From contig CAYVXE010000060.1 of the NCBI GenBank assembly GCA_964455375.1, positions 1 through 25,972 of the forward strand: a stretch of 25,972 bases of DNA, in the 5' to 3' direction. A model generated the notes under the pieces. It saw only the letters and a list, made by a program, of their open reading frames with translations, searched no databases and was not told the DNA's origin. Numbering within the stretch: position 1 is the first letter of the stretch; each line of letters starts with the position of its first letter. Source of the stretch: CAYVXE01 sp964455375. Lineage in GTDB: Bacteria; Zhuqueibacterota; Zhuqueibacteria; Oceanimicrobiales; Oceanimicrobiaceae. Shown piece by piece: positions 16,524-24,549 of the stretch. The position numbers were made by a program, and so were the translations under genes.

Positions 16524-17399
16524 CTGAGCATTTTTGCCGTTCTGTCGTGCAAAACCGACCACCCTGTTCCGGTGTTCAAGGGCGACGGGGCCTACCGGGT
16601 TCTTGTCAAACAATGTGATTTCGGTCCGCGAGTGCCGGGAACAGAGGCCCATCAAAAATGTTTGCAGTTTCTTACAAAAGAGTTACTGCGTTACGGTGCG
16701 AAGGTCAACCACCAGAAGTTTTCTCAAAAGCTGCCGCAATCGGAAACGCCTGTCACCATGACGAATATTATTGCCAGTTTCGGTTTGCAGAAAACGGAGC
16801 GGGTTTTATTGTGTGCACATTGGGATACCCGTCCCTGGGCAGACAAGGATTCTCTGGAGGCGAATCATAAGAAACCCATTGCCGGAGCTAACGACGGCGC
16901 ATCGGGTGTGGCCGTGTTGCTGGAGGTGGCGCGTAACCTTTCTTTAGAAGAAGCGGTTTATGGCGTGGACATTGTACTTTTCGATGGTGAGGACTCCGGG
17001 CAGCCCGGAGAACCGGATTCGTATGCTTTGGGCGCACAGTATTTTGCGAAAAATAAAGACGTGCGTTACCGGCCGCAATTCGGTATTCTTCTCGATATGA
17101 TTGGCGGGAGAAACCTGCAAATATATAAAGAACAGAATTCAGTGGACTATGCTCCGGAAGTTGTGGAGAAAGTTTGGCAACGTGCCCGGAGTTTGAATTT
17201 GACCGCATTCATAAATCGACCTAAATTTCAGGTGATCGATGATCACCTGTCTTTGCTAAAAGTAGGGATTCCTTGCATCGATCTCATCGATTTTGATTAT
17301 CCTTATTGGCATACATTGGAAGACACACCGGATAAGTGCAGCGCTGAAAGCCTGCAGCAAGTGGGTCAGTTATTGCTGAGTTTGATTTATCAAAAATAA
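16524..17399 (+). CDS. M28 family lipoprotein, probable glutaminyl-peptide cyclotransferase (5' end lost in gap)
   Basis: 291 codons are visible, starting inside a lipoprotein signal peptide (LSIFAVLSC, lipobox VLSC); the start codon is in the gap. Motifs fit the zinc-dependent M28 fold of the glutaminyl-cyclase branch: FGPRVPGTEAH, AHWDTRPWADKD, PIAGANDGASGVAVLLEVAR, DIVLFDGEDSG, LGAQYFA, ILLDMIGG, IDDHLSLLKVGIPCIDLIDFD and YWHTLEDTPDKCS. These contain the expected zinc ligands and acidic catalytic residues. Such enzymes convert N-terminal Gln to pyroglutamate. In Bacteroidota they are membrane-anchored and act on exported proteins. The lipobox here predicts the same location. The alternative, an aminopeptidase of the same family, cannot be excluded from sequence alone. 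It is followed 12 bp later by prmA on the same strand. Confidence 0.8.
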   Translation: MSIFAVLSCKTDHPVPVFKGDGAYRVLVKQCDFGPRVPGTEAHQKCLQFLTKELLRYGAKVNHQKFSQKLPQSETPVTMTNIIASFGLQKTERVLLCAHWDTRPWADKDSLEANHKKPIAGANDGASGVAVLLEVARNLSLEEAVYGVDIVLFDGEDSGQPGEPDSYALGAQYFAKNKDVRYRPQFGILLDMIGGRNLQIYKEQNSVDYAPEVVEKVWQRARSLNLTAFINRPKFQVIDDHLSLLKVGIPCIDLIDFDYPYWHTLEDTPDKCSAESLQQVGQLLLSLIYQK

Positions 17400-17411
17400 G
17401 GTAAATGAAAA

Positions 17412-18287
17412 TTGGAACAGTCTCATTGGTTTCAAATCAGCATGACAGTATCTTCGGATGTGAGAGAAGCGGTTACGAACTTCTTTTTTGAAAACGGCTC
17501 TGTCGGCTGTCAGGAAGACGAAAACGGGGTGATCGCTTATTTCCCGTCTCAAATAAATTCCGATGAAATCAAAAACAGAATGCATGCTTTTTTAGACGGG
17601 CTTGCAAAATGCGGTTTTGAGATTCCTATGAATGCATTTGAACTTTCTTTCGTACAGGACAAAGATTGGAATGCAGAATGGAAAAAGAATTTCAAGCCGA
17701 TTGACGTGTCGGAAAAATTCGTCATTAAACCTACCTGGGAACCTTTTAACAAGGATACCGCAAAACATATCATCAATATTGATCCGAAACAGGCATTTGG
17801 CACCGGCACACATGCCACCACACAGATCATGTTAAAGTTACTTGAACGGCATGTCCAACCGGGGATAACCGTTCTCGATGCCGGTACGGGTACTGGAATA
17901 TTATCCATCGCCGCCGCGATGCTTGGTGCCACGGTCACGGCCTTTGACAACGATCCCATCGCTGTTGAAGCTGCAGCGGAAAATATTTCATTGAATGCTT
18001 GCCAGTCCGCGGTGGATGTATTGTGTGGAGAGCTGCGGGATTTGCACCTTTCACAAAGATTCGATGTTATCCTCGCCAATATTAACAAAAATGTCATCAT
18101 TCGTTATCTACCGGAATTTTATCAATTGCTCAGGACGCCGGGTTTTATCATTCTTTCCGGTATTCTCGAGGAAGAAGGAAAAGCCGTGGAAGATGCTGTC
18201 GGGAAATATTCTGAGTGGCAGATTCTGAACCAGATGCAGCAGGGCGAGTGGCTCGGTTTTGTCATCAAACAGGAAGCTGTCTCGTGA
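17412..18287 (+). CDS. prmA: Ribosomal protein L11 methyltransferase
   Basis: PrmA trimethylates lysines and the N-terminus of ribosomal protein L11 using S-adenosylmethionine. The 291-residue protein has the N-terminal substrate-recognition domain (WFQISMTVSSDVREAV..FFENGSVGCQ), the KDWNAEWKKNFKPI stretch typical of the family, IDPKQAFGTGTHATTQ, and the SAM-binding motif VLDAGTGTGILSIAA at 154-168. FDNDPIAV and ILANINKNVI (about 220) follow. The start is a TTG: it places the conserved Trp at residue 6 as in homologues, and an AAGG lies about 10 bp upstream. The nearby ATG at 17405 is in another frame. The stop overlaps the start of ppx by four bases (GTGA), so the two are translationally coupled. 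Confidence 0.95.
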   Translation: MEQSHWFQISMTVSSDVREAVTNFFFENGSVGCQEDENGVIAYFPSQINSDEIKNRMHAFLDGLAKCGFEIPMNAFELSFVQDKDWNAEWKKNFKPIDVSEKFVIKPTWEPFNKDTAKHIINIDPKQAFGTGTHATTQIMLKLLERHVQPGITVLDAGTGTGILSIAAAMLGATVTAFDNDPIAVEAAAENISLNACQSAVDVLCGELRDLHLSQRFDVILANINKNVIIRYLPEFYQLLRTPGFIILSGILEEEGKAVEDAVGKYSEWQILNQMQQGEWLGFVIKQEAVS

Positions 18288-19210
18288 CACGCATCGCATC
18301 AATTGATATCGGAACCAATACGGCGTTGTTGTTGATCGCCGATTGTTCACCGGACTTCGAAATAAAACCTGTTTACGAAGAGGAGCAAATCGTGCGTCTC
18401 GGGGAAGGCGTTGATGAAAACAAAAGAGTCCGATCGGAAGCCATTGAGCGGGTCGTAAACGCTGTTCATAAATACAAAAAAATCTGCGGGGACTATCAAA
18501 CCGAAACAATTTTGATGACCGGGACGAGTGCCGTACGGGATGCCCGGAATCAACATGAGTTGCTGGGGAAGATACGGGATCGCTGCCACCTTGAATTAAC
18601 CGTGCTCACGGGTGAGGCTGAGGCGCGGTTGACTTATCTCGGCGCTGTTTCCGATAAGAGTGATCTCGAAACACCGATTCTGGTAATCGATATTGGCGGT
18701 GGGAGTACGGAACTGATCATGGGGAATCATTCCACAGTTAGTCAAATGATAAGTTTTGATATCGGTTCAGTGAGGCTGACGGAGAGAGTGCTCCGGAGCG
18801 ATCCGGTTACGGATAAAGAAATGAGGCGTCTTCAGGAAATCATTCAGAACACATTGGCAAAGGTGGCGTTTAATAAGTTGACGTTTGGAACGGTTGTCGG
18901 TGTGGCAGGTACGGTCACAACATTGGCGTGCATGCAATTAGGTTTGCACGAATATGATCCTCAAAAAATAAACCAGACCCGTCTGACGACCCGGGATATT
19001 CGGACAATAATTAATAGTCTGAAAATAAAAACGCTTGCTGAACGTCGTAAAATTGTCGGTCTCAATCCGAAACGCGCGGACGTTATTCTGGCCGGGGCGG
19101 TTATTTTAGAAGAATGTATGACCTATTTCAAGGCGACTGAACTGCGGGTGAGCGATAGAGGCCTGCGCTACGGGGTGATTCTAAACTATTTTATGAACAA
19201 GGAACGCTGA
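18284..19210 (+). CDS. Ppx/GppA family phosphatase (exopolyphosphatase or pppGpp hydrolase)
   Basis: The 308-residue protein has the acetate-kinase/Hsp70-like fold signatures of the family: ASIDIGTNTALLLIAD at the start, MTGTSAVRDARN, TGEAEARLTYLGAV, LVIDIGGGSTELIMG and VGVAGTVTTLACM. The family degrades polyphosphate and/or converts pppGpp to ppGpp, and the two activities cannot be separated by sequence alone. At about 300 residues it is the short single-module form, without the C-terminal HD-like domain of E. coli Ppx and GppA. The start is GTG at 18284, within the prmA stop (GTGA overlap). This puts the conserved I-D-I-G-T-N at the expected distance from the N-terminus, so the ATG at 18215 is not the start. 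It ends one base from the convergent sigma-factor gene. Confidence 0.92.
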   Translation: MTRIASIDIGTNTALLLIADCSPDFEIKPVYEEEQIVRLGEGVDENKRVRSEAIERVVNAVHKYKKICGDYQTETILMTGTSAVRDARNQHELLGKIRDRCHLELTVLTGEAEARLTYLGAVSDKSDLETPILVIDIGGGSTELIMGNHSTVSQMISFDIGSVRLTERVLRSDPVTDKEMRRLQEIIQNTLAKVAFNKLTFGTVVGVAGTVTTLACMQLGLHEYDPQKINQTRLTTRDIRTIINSLKIKTLAERRKIVGLNPKRADVILAGAVILEECMTYFKATELRVSDRGLRYGVILNYFMNKER

Positions 19211-19211
19211 A

Positions 19212-19799
19212 TTATCTGAGAAGCTTGCCCTTGAGTTTCTTTTTGAGCATTTCACGGGCACGGAAAATACGGGCTTTTACCGTACCAAGAGGAATGTTCA
19301 GGATTTCAGCAATTTCCTCGTACGATTTTTCTTCGGTGTGTCTCAAAATAATAGCAACTTTATAATTTTCAGGCAATTCGCCGATTGCTGTACTAATGAG
19401 GTTCGCTCGTTCTTTCCCGAGGATCTGCTTGTCCGGGCTCATGGAATGATCGGGGAATTCCCGGGTTACCTCCCCGTCTTTAGATTGAACCGGTTTGTTG
19501 ATGGAGTAGGTTTTCAGTCGTTTTTTACGCATGTGGTCGATACAATTATTGATAGCGATCTTGTATAACCATGTGGAAAATGCGTATTCTTCGTTGAAAG
19601 TGGGTAAGGCTTTAAATGCTTTGATGAAGGCTTCCTGTACTAAATCTTCGGTCTCTTCGCGGTTGCGGACCATTTTAAAAAGGAGATTGAACAGTGCCCC
19701 CCGGTAATTGTCCAATAAATTTTTATAGGCGTTTTCATCTCCATCGATCGCTTTCTTAATTAATATGGATATTTCATTTTTTGTGCTGGTTGTCGTCAT
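19212..19799 (-). CDS. RNA polymerase sigma factor, ECF (RpoE-like) type
   Basis: The 195-residue protein has sigma region 2 at about residues 25-95 (LLDNYRGALFNLLFKMVRN, EDLVQEAFIKAFKAL, FSTWLYKIAINNCIDHMRKK) and region 4 at about 130-185 (IGELPENYKVAIILRHTEEK, SYEEIAEILNIPLGTVKARI, a clear helix-turn-helix). Between them is a variable linker. It has the length and layout of sigma-70 family ECF factors, which direct polymerase to envelope or stress promoters. GGAAG, 5 bases before the ATG, is the ribosome-binding site. Downstream it runs tail-to-tail into ppx with one base between, so there is no room for a co-transcribed anti-sigma gene. None of the nearby proteins looks like one. The regulon is unknown. 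Confidence 0.93.
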   Translation of the reverse strand: MTTTSTKNEISILIKKAIDGDENAYKNLLDNYRGALFNLLFKMVRNREETEDLVQEAFIKAFKALPTFNEEYAFSTWLYKIAINNCIDHMRKKRLKTYSINKPVQSKDGEVTREFPDHSMSPDKQILGKERANLISTAIGELPENYKVAIILRHTEEKSYEEIAEILNIPLGTVKARIFRAREMLKKKLKGKLLR

Positions 19800-19968
19800 T
19801 CAGTCTTCCAATAAATAAAAAAAATACATGAAAAAAAAACAACAGTCAAGCAGAAAATATTTGCAAGTAGCTGTGTGAACCGTTATCTTTTATTGAAGTT
19901 GTCATGAATGTCGTCATATTAAATATTCGCCAAATTCAATGTTAAAAAAATATCGATTTATCTGAAAA

Positions 19969-21540
19969 ATGGATTGCGAAAAATATAGATTGATGCCTGC
20001 TGTTGTTACCGCAAACGAGATGGCTGAAATTGATCGATATACCATTGATTCCATTGGCATTCCCGGAATGGTATTAATGGAAAATGCAGGTGTGTGCGTG
20101 GTTCAGGAAATAAAGAGACTTTTGGATTCTGTAAAAGATAAAAATGTCCTTGTTTTGTGTGGCAAAGGTAATAACGGCGGGGATGGCTTCGTCGTTTCCA
20201 GACATCTCCGGAATATGGGAACACAAGTTACGACCATCGTGTTCGGACGAAAAGATAAAATAAAGGGAGATGCCAAAACAAACCTTGACATTTATGAAAA
20301 AGTTGGGGGCGAAGTGCTTTGGGAAACGACCCCGGAGCATATCGGAAATTTGGCTTCCATTGATCTCATTGTTGATGCCTTGCTTGGCACGGGTGTTCAA
20401 GGCCCTCTCAAATCGCCTTTAGATGAAATTGTCCATCTCATCAATCGTGCACACTGTCCGGTTGTCGCCATTGATTTACCCACCGGTATGCATGCTGACA
20501 CCGGGCAGATTTATGGCGAATGTGTCAATGCAACCGTAACCGTAACCATGGCACACCCTAAAATGGGGTTACTGTTTTATCCCGGTAAAAAACATGCGGG
20601 TGATGTTGTCGTCGCGGATATTGGCATTCCCCACCATATTGTTTGTGAAAAAGACATCAAATCCTTTCAGATAACGAACGACTATGTGAGGGAGATGCTC
20701 CCAAAACGACCGCAGGATACCTATAAAAACAAATGTGGCCATGTGCTGCTTCTTGCCGGTTCTGCCGGGTTGACCGGAGCGGCGACGTTAAGCTCCGAAG
20801 CTGTCCTGCGGGCAGGTGCAGGTATGGCAGTTCTTGGGATTCCAGAGAGTCTGAACGTCATAATGGAACAGAAATTAACGGAAGTTATGACGTTGCCTTT
20901 ACCGGAAACCGACGAACATACGATTAGCGTGAAAGCGTTAGAACAGCTCGGGGAGAAACTGCAGTGGGCAGAAGTTCTGGCGATCGGCCCTGGATTGTCT
21001 ACGCATTCGGAAACCTGCAAGTTGGTTTTTGAGCTGCTTCAGAATGAAGATAAAACAATCGTTCTGGATGCAGACGGCATTAATTGTTTCGCCAATAATC
21101 GGGAGCGCTTACGAAGTTCCCAGTCGCAAATTATTATCACGCCTCATCCCGGTGAATTAGCACGACTGTTTAAATGTCGGGCGAGCGATATTTCGAGCAA
21201 CGTTATTGAATATGTAACAAAAGCTGCGGCTGAATTAAACGTAACCGTTGTTTTAAAGACAGCGCCCACTGTAATCGCATCACCTGAAGGTGATGTTTAC
21301 ATAAATTCAACCGGCAACGCGGGAATGGCCACGGCCGGCATGGGAGATGTTTTGACCGGTGTGATTGCGGGATTGGCTGCTCAAGGGATGCGATGCTTGA
21401 GTGCGGCCATCAGTGGAGTGTACTTACATGGATTTGCCGGCGATTTAGCTCAAAGGAATTTAGGTGAATTCGGGATGATCGCCGGGGATGTGCTGAAATA
21501 TGTCCCGGAAGCATTAAAGGAAATACAACAACTGAGCTGA
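19969..21540 (+). CDS. nnr: Bifunctional NAD(P)H-hydrate epimerase / ADP-dependent NAD(P)H-hydrate dehydratase
   Basis: The fusion protein repairs hydrated NADH and NADPH: the N-terminal YjeF_N domain interconverts the R and S forms and the C-terminal YjeF_C/carbohydrate-kinase-like domain dehydrates the S form using ADP. The 523 residues match the usual fused length (about 500). The epimerase half shows NEMAEIDRYTI, GMVLMENAG and GKGNNGGDGF at 65-74. The dehydratase half shows GHVLLLAGSAGLTGAATL, AIGPGL, VLDADGINCF from 365, ITPHPGELARL from 390 and TGNAGMATAGMGDVLTG around 448-464, the nucleotide-binding glycine loop with its catalytic Asp. Neither the ATG at 19969 nor the ATG at 19993 has a ribosome-binding site. 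The later one would give MPAVVTANEM, closer to typical N-termini, so the start is uncertain by 8 codons. Confidence 0.94.
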   Translation: MDCEKYRLMPAVVTANEMAEIDRYTIDSIGIPGMVLMENAGVCVVQEIKRLLDSVKDKNVLVLCGKGNNGGDGFVVSRHLRNMGTQVTTIVFGRKDKIKGDAKTNLDIYEKVGGEVLWETTPEHIGNLASIDLIVDALLGTGVQGPLKSPLDEIVHLINRAHCPVVAIDLPTGMHADTGQIYGECVNATVTVTMAHPKMGLLFYPGKKHAGDVVVADIGIPHHIVCEKDIKSFQITNDYVREMLPKRPQDTYKNKCGHVLLLAGSAGLTGAATLSSEAVLRAGAGMAVLGIPESLNVIMEQKLTEVMTLPLPETDEHTISVKALEQLGEKLQWAEVLAIGPGLSTHSETCKLVFELLQNEDKTIVLDADGINCFANNRERLRSSQSQIIITPHPGELARLFKCRASDISSNVIEYVTKAAAELNVTVVLKTAPTVIASPEGDVYINSTGNAGMATAGMGDVLTGVIAGLAAQGMRCLSAAISGVYLHGFAGDLAQRNLGEFGMIAGDVLKYVPEALKEIQQLS

Positions 21541-21543
21541 TTG

Positions 21544-21921
21544 ATGAAATATATTCCTGCTATCTTCTACGCTGCCCTCTTATTTTTTCTGTCGTCTCTA
21601 CCTTCAACAAAAATTCCGACATTTGGTGTGGAATTTGAAGACCTTTATATGCATTTTATGGCGTATTTTGTTTTCGGGGCTTGCCTGGGTTTAGCATTTG
21701 CGAAACCTGCTGAACAGGCTTGGATAAAAAAGTTCATTGGCATTGCGGTCATAGGAATTATCTACGGCGCTACCGATGAATTTCACCAGAGTTTTGTTCC
21801 CGGAAGAACCCCTGCTCTGAGCGATCTGTATGCGGATAGCTTAGGTGTTCTCTGCGGCAGTTGGTTTTATTTAAAATACGGTGCACTTTTTTTGAAGAAG
21901 AAAGGTTGGTTTCACCTTTAG
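21544..21921 (+). CDS. VanZ-like family membrane protein
   Basis: This small integral membrane protein of 125 residues has four hydrophobic segments (about 2-20, 35-54, 64-80, 95-113). It carries the VanZ-family pattern: an SSLPS turn after the first segment, H in the second (LYMHFMAYFVFGACLG), and GATDEFHQSFVPGR...SDLYADSLG before the last. The ATDEFHQ-x-F-x-PGR and D-x-x-A/D-x-x-G residues are the family hallmark. VanZ proteins are known for low-level teicoplanin resistance in one transposon, but the general role of the family is not established. The ATG at 21544 is taken as start in preference to the TTG at 21541. It lies only 3 bp after the nnr stop, suggesting coupled translation. The end overlaps the convergent dipeptidase gene by 4 bp. 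Confidence 0.88.
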   Translation: MKYIPAIFYAALLFFLSSLPSTKIPTFGVEFEDLYMHFMAYFVFGACLGLAFAKPAEQAWIKKFIGIAVIGIIYGATDEFHQSFVPGRTPALSDLYADSLGVLCGSWFYLKYGALFLKKKGWFHL

Positions 21922-23027
21922 GACAGCACTTCTTCCCACACGCTCAGAAAATTTTCTCCAAGAATTTTTTTAATGCGTGACTCACGGTACCCGGAGTCTA
22001 ACATGTGTTGTGTCAGGACAGGTAAATCGGTGGCGTCATTCATGTCTTCGGGAATACGTGGAATCCAGCCGTCAAAATCCGATCCCACGGCAACATGATC
22101 TTCGCCGACGGTTTGGATAATGTGGTTTATATGCCGGATGATGATTTCTGCTGATGGGTTGGTCGTTTCTGAAGACAGGAAGTTTGTCGCAAACATAATT
22201 CCGATAACGCCGCCGGTGTCAGCCACGGCTTTTATGGCCTCGTTTGACAGATTGCGTGGATGCTCATGAACGGCTTTCACCCCTGTGTGTGAAACAATGA
22301 CCGGCTTCTCGCTTACGTCGCAGGCATCTAAAACACAGCGGTTATTTACATGCGCGAGATCGATAATCATACCGATGTCATTCATTTTTTCAATCAGTGT
22401 TTTTCCGAAGGGTGTTAATCCGGTATGCACATTACTGCCAATTCCCATGCATGGCGTGGCGGCGTCATTTTTTGAAAAATGCGTTAGCGTCATGTAGCGC
22501 ACGCCGAAATTGGAAAATAATGTTTCCAGCCTTCCCAGCCGTTTTTGTTCCGTTTGTCTACCACCTTTACCGAGACAATGCAGACCCTCGACGCCGGCAA
22601 AGACAGCAATTTTATTTTGAGAGAATGCCGTGCGGATATCCCCGGGTTGTTTTGCAGCAATCAATCTGTCATCCGTTTCAACGACCTGTTGTAGATAATT
22701 AAGTTGTCTGAGAGTTGCTTTCCAGCCGTTTTCCGTCTGCACCGGCCAGTGGTGAATGCTGAAGGAACCGAATGTAAATCCGCCTTTTTGCATTCTTGGT
22801 ATATCGATGTGATTGAAGAATGGTTTGTGCAAATTTTTCTTGTTCCCGAATCTCATCAGGAATCCATAAAGCCAATGTCGTTTAACCGGCGCCCAGGTCG
22901 CATCGTGTTCTTCTCTGATATCATAATTAAATAGAAAATGCTGAATGATCGGGTCCACGTGCAGGTCGACGACGATACTGTCGTTGTGTAATCTTCGGGC
23001 TTCCTCTGAAATGGTACCTTTTGGCAT
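21918..23027 (-). CDS. Membrane dipeptidase family (M19) zinc peptidase
   Basis: The 369-residue protein belongs to the renal-dipeptidase family of binuclear zinc hydrolases, which cleave dipeptides, often with D-residues at the C-terminal position. Visible metal and active-site motifs are DLHVD at 21-25 (H-x-D), FAGVEGLHCLG (bridging Glu), RYMTLTHFSKNDAA, MIIDLAHVNNR, PVIVSHTGVKAVHEHPRNLS and VAVGSDFDGW. There is no signal peptide, so it is probably cytoplasmic. AGGA, 9 bases before the ATG, is the ribosome-binding site. The gene follows the metallophosphoesterase lipoprotein by 40 bp on the same strand and likely shares its transcript. The natural substrate cannot be told. Confidence 0.93.
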   Translation of the reverse strand: MPKGTISEEARRLHNDSIVVDLHVDPIIQHFLFNYDIREEHDATWAPVKRHWLYGFLMRFGNKKNLHKPFFNHIDIPRMQKGGFTFGSFSIHHWPVQTENGWKATLRQLNYLQQVVETDDRLIAAKQPGDIRTAFSQNKIAVFAGVEGLHCLGKGGRQTEQKRLGRLETLFSNFGVRYMTLTHFSKNDAATPCMGIGSNVHTGLTPFGKTLIEKMNDIGMIIDLAHVNNRCVLDACDVSEKPVIVSHTGVKAVHEHPRNLSNEAIKAVADTGGVIGIMFATNFLSSETTNPSAEIIIRHINHIIQTVGEDHVAVGSDFDGWIPRIPEDMNDATDLPVLTQHMLDSGYRESRIKKILGENFLSVWEEVLS

Positions 23028-23067
23028 AGCCGAATTCCTGAAAAATTATCTGAAATGCAAGCTGTGC

Positions 23068-24449
23068 TTAATCTTTCTTGATTTTAAACAGTCCGGCTGA
23101 CCTGTAACCTCTGTTCTCCGGATTGACCGCAAAGAATTCGATCCACATTTCATTGTCCGTGATGTCGAAGCGGGTGAAACCCAGCACTGCATTGGAAAAA
23201 ATCGTGTCGTTTTTATGGGTTACCGACGTCAGTTTGCCTGCACTTCCGGAGACAATTTGAAAATGCCCGTTGTCGAGTTTGATGAATTGCAAATTATGTT
23301 CGTGTCCGGAGAGGTATGTTATGACCTGATTTTTTTTCATGACCTCAAATAAACCCTGTTGAAATTTTCTGTAAGCCGGATGGTCGAGATCCTGAAGAGG
23401 CTTGTAGAAAAATTTGTCTGCAAGAGCAAGCAAGGTGACAGGAGGAATCCACCAGATCGCTGTTCGGAATCCGCCGTGCAGGCCATGGGTTGCAATGGGA
23501 TGATGGCCGATAATAAATTTCCATGCAGCGGGTTGTTTGAGCAGTTTATCCAGCCGTTCAAAATGCTGTTTTAACGCAGTCGTATCATTTTTGTTGTACA
23601 AATCCAGCAGCACCTGACTGTCGATAGCCACAACAAGGAGTCTATTGTTTGATTCGAAAGGAAGTTTTTCCGGGATTGTCAGGGTTGAAATGTTTTGCTT
23701 TCTTAAAGCCTGGTAGTTTGCAAAATCATTGGTGTCTGAATTTTTACCGGGATCGATGGGGTAATATTTCCAGTAGGGCGCAAACATTTNNNNNNNNNNN
23801 NNNNNNNNNNNNNNNNNNNNNNNNNNNNNNNNNNNNNNNNNNNNNNNNNNNNNNNNNNNNNNNNNNNNNNNNNNNNNNNNNNNNNNNNNTCTGAATTTTT
23901 ACCGGGATCGATGGGGTAATATTTCCAGTAGGGCGCAAACATTTCTTCTGCTGTGGTTTCTTCCTGGAGAGTGTCGCCATAGCCATTCCTTCCACCTGAC
24001 TTTCCATTATAATCGTGGTTGCCGGGAACGATGTGAAACGTGAGTTGCTCTCCTTCGTGTTTAATGTCGGAATAAACAGCGCCGAAGGTGCGTTGCAACA
24101 TCTTTTTCACATCCGGGTCGTCCCATTTTTGCGGTAATCCGTGCTCATAAATATTGTCACCGAGCCCAATAACAAATGGCCTGGTTTTTCTTCCCGGTGC
24201 GATTTCGGAGACATTCTGTTTAAGCGCCGTTGCCACTGCTTGCTGATTTGCATTCCCCGTGCCCCAATCTCCAAGTGCGTAAAATGTCTGGACGTCTTTG
24301 CCGTTGGGACGGTCAGAAAGTTTGCCGAGTTGCACCTTGTCACCTGATTTCGGATGTCTAATGTAGGGTCTCTTGTCGCTGCAACCGGCAACCAAAATGA
24401 TGAATAAAGCATATTTGAATACGTTTTGTAATTTTTTTATGTTTAACAT
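23068..24449 (-). CDS. Metallophosphoesterase lipoprotein, interrupted by an artificial assembly gap
   Basis: This calcineurin-like phosphoesterase has a lipoprotein signal (lipobox LVAGC, Cys23). Family motifs appear in order on the two sides of the gap: ALGDWGTGN, GLGDNIYEHG and VPGNHDYNG in the N-terminal part, then IIGHHPIATHG and YLSGHEHNLQF in the C-terminal part. These give the two-metal site of a purple-acid-phosphatase (TRAP)-like enzyme acting outside the cytoplasm. As drawn, 100 N and a repeated 55 bp interrupt it. Removing 155 bases leaves 1227 bp, an intact 408-residue frame joining ...EEMFAPYWKYYPIDPGKNS to DTNDFANYQAL. It is therefore very likely a normal gene. It has only a weak AAGG ribosome-binding site and is followed by the dipeptidase after 40 bp. 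The substrate is unknown. Confidence 0.9.
23735..23789 (+). repeat. Left copy of a 55-bp exact duplication flanking the second gap
   Basis: All 55 bases up to the first N are identical to 23890-23944, directly after the last N. This is best explained as the same genomic segment written twice at the ends of two overlapping contigs. Confidence 0.95.
23790..23889. other. Assembly gap (100 N), artificial
   Basis: Exactly 100 N between two identical 55-bp ends. The reading frame of the surrounding gene is restored when one copy and the Ns are removed, so the gap probably represents no missing DNA. Confidence 0.93.
23890..23944 (+). repeat. Right copy of the 55-bp exact duplication flanking the second gap
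   Basis: Identical to 23735-23789. Reading on past 23944 continues the metallophosphoesterase towards its N-terminus. Confidence 0.95.
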
Positions 24450-24549
24450 TTGCCTTGTTTTTTTGTGTGAATAGATGTAATATTACGATAGTTATACGGA
24501 TTTCTCACCTTTTAATCAAATCAAATTTTCATTTACATAGGGAGGTGTC

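Noticed and set aside
15723..17399. A single 558-residue protein joining the SprA-like lipoprotein to the M28 domain
   Set aside because: The frame passes through 100 N of arbitrary number. The right side begins inside a second lipoprotein signal peptide (LSIFAVLSC), so these are two genes.
18215..18283. Longer start for the Ppx/GppA protein
   Set aside because: It would overlap prmA by 73 bases. The GTG at 18284 gives the family N-terminus and a four-base coupled overlap.
19876..19903. ECF-type promoter TGAACC ... GTC before the NAD(P)HX repair gene
   Set aside because: The spacing of 19 bases is too long for typical ECF promoters, and no second copy before other genes supports it.
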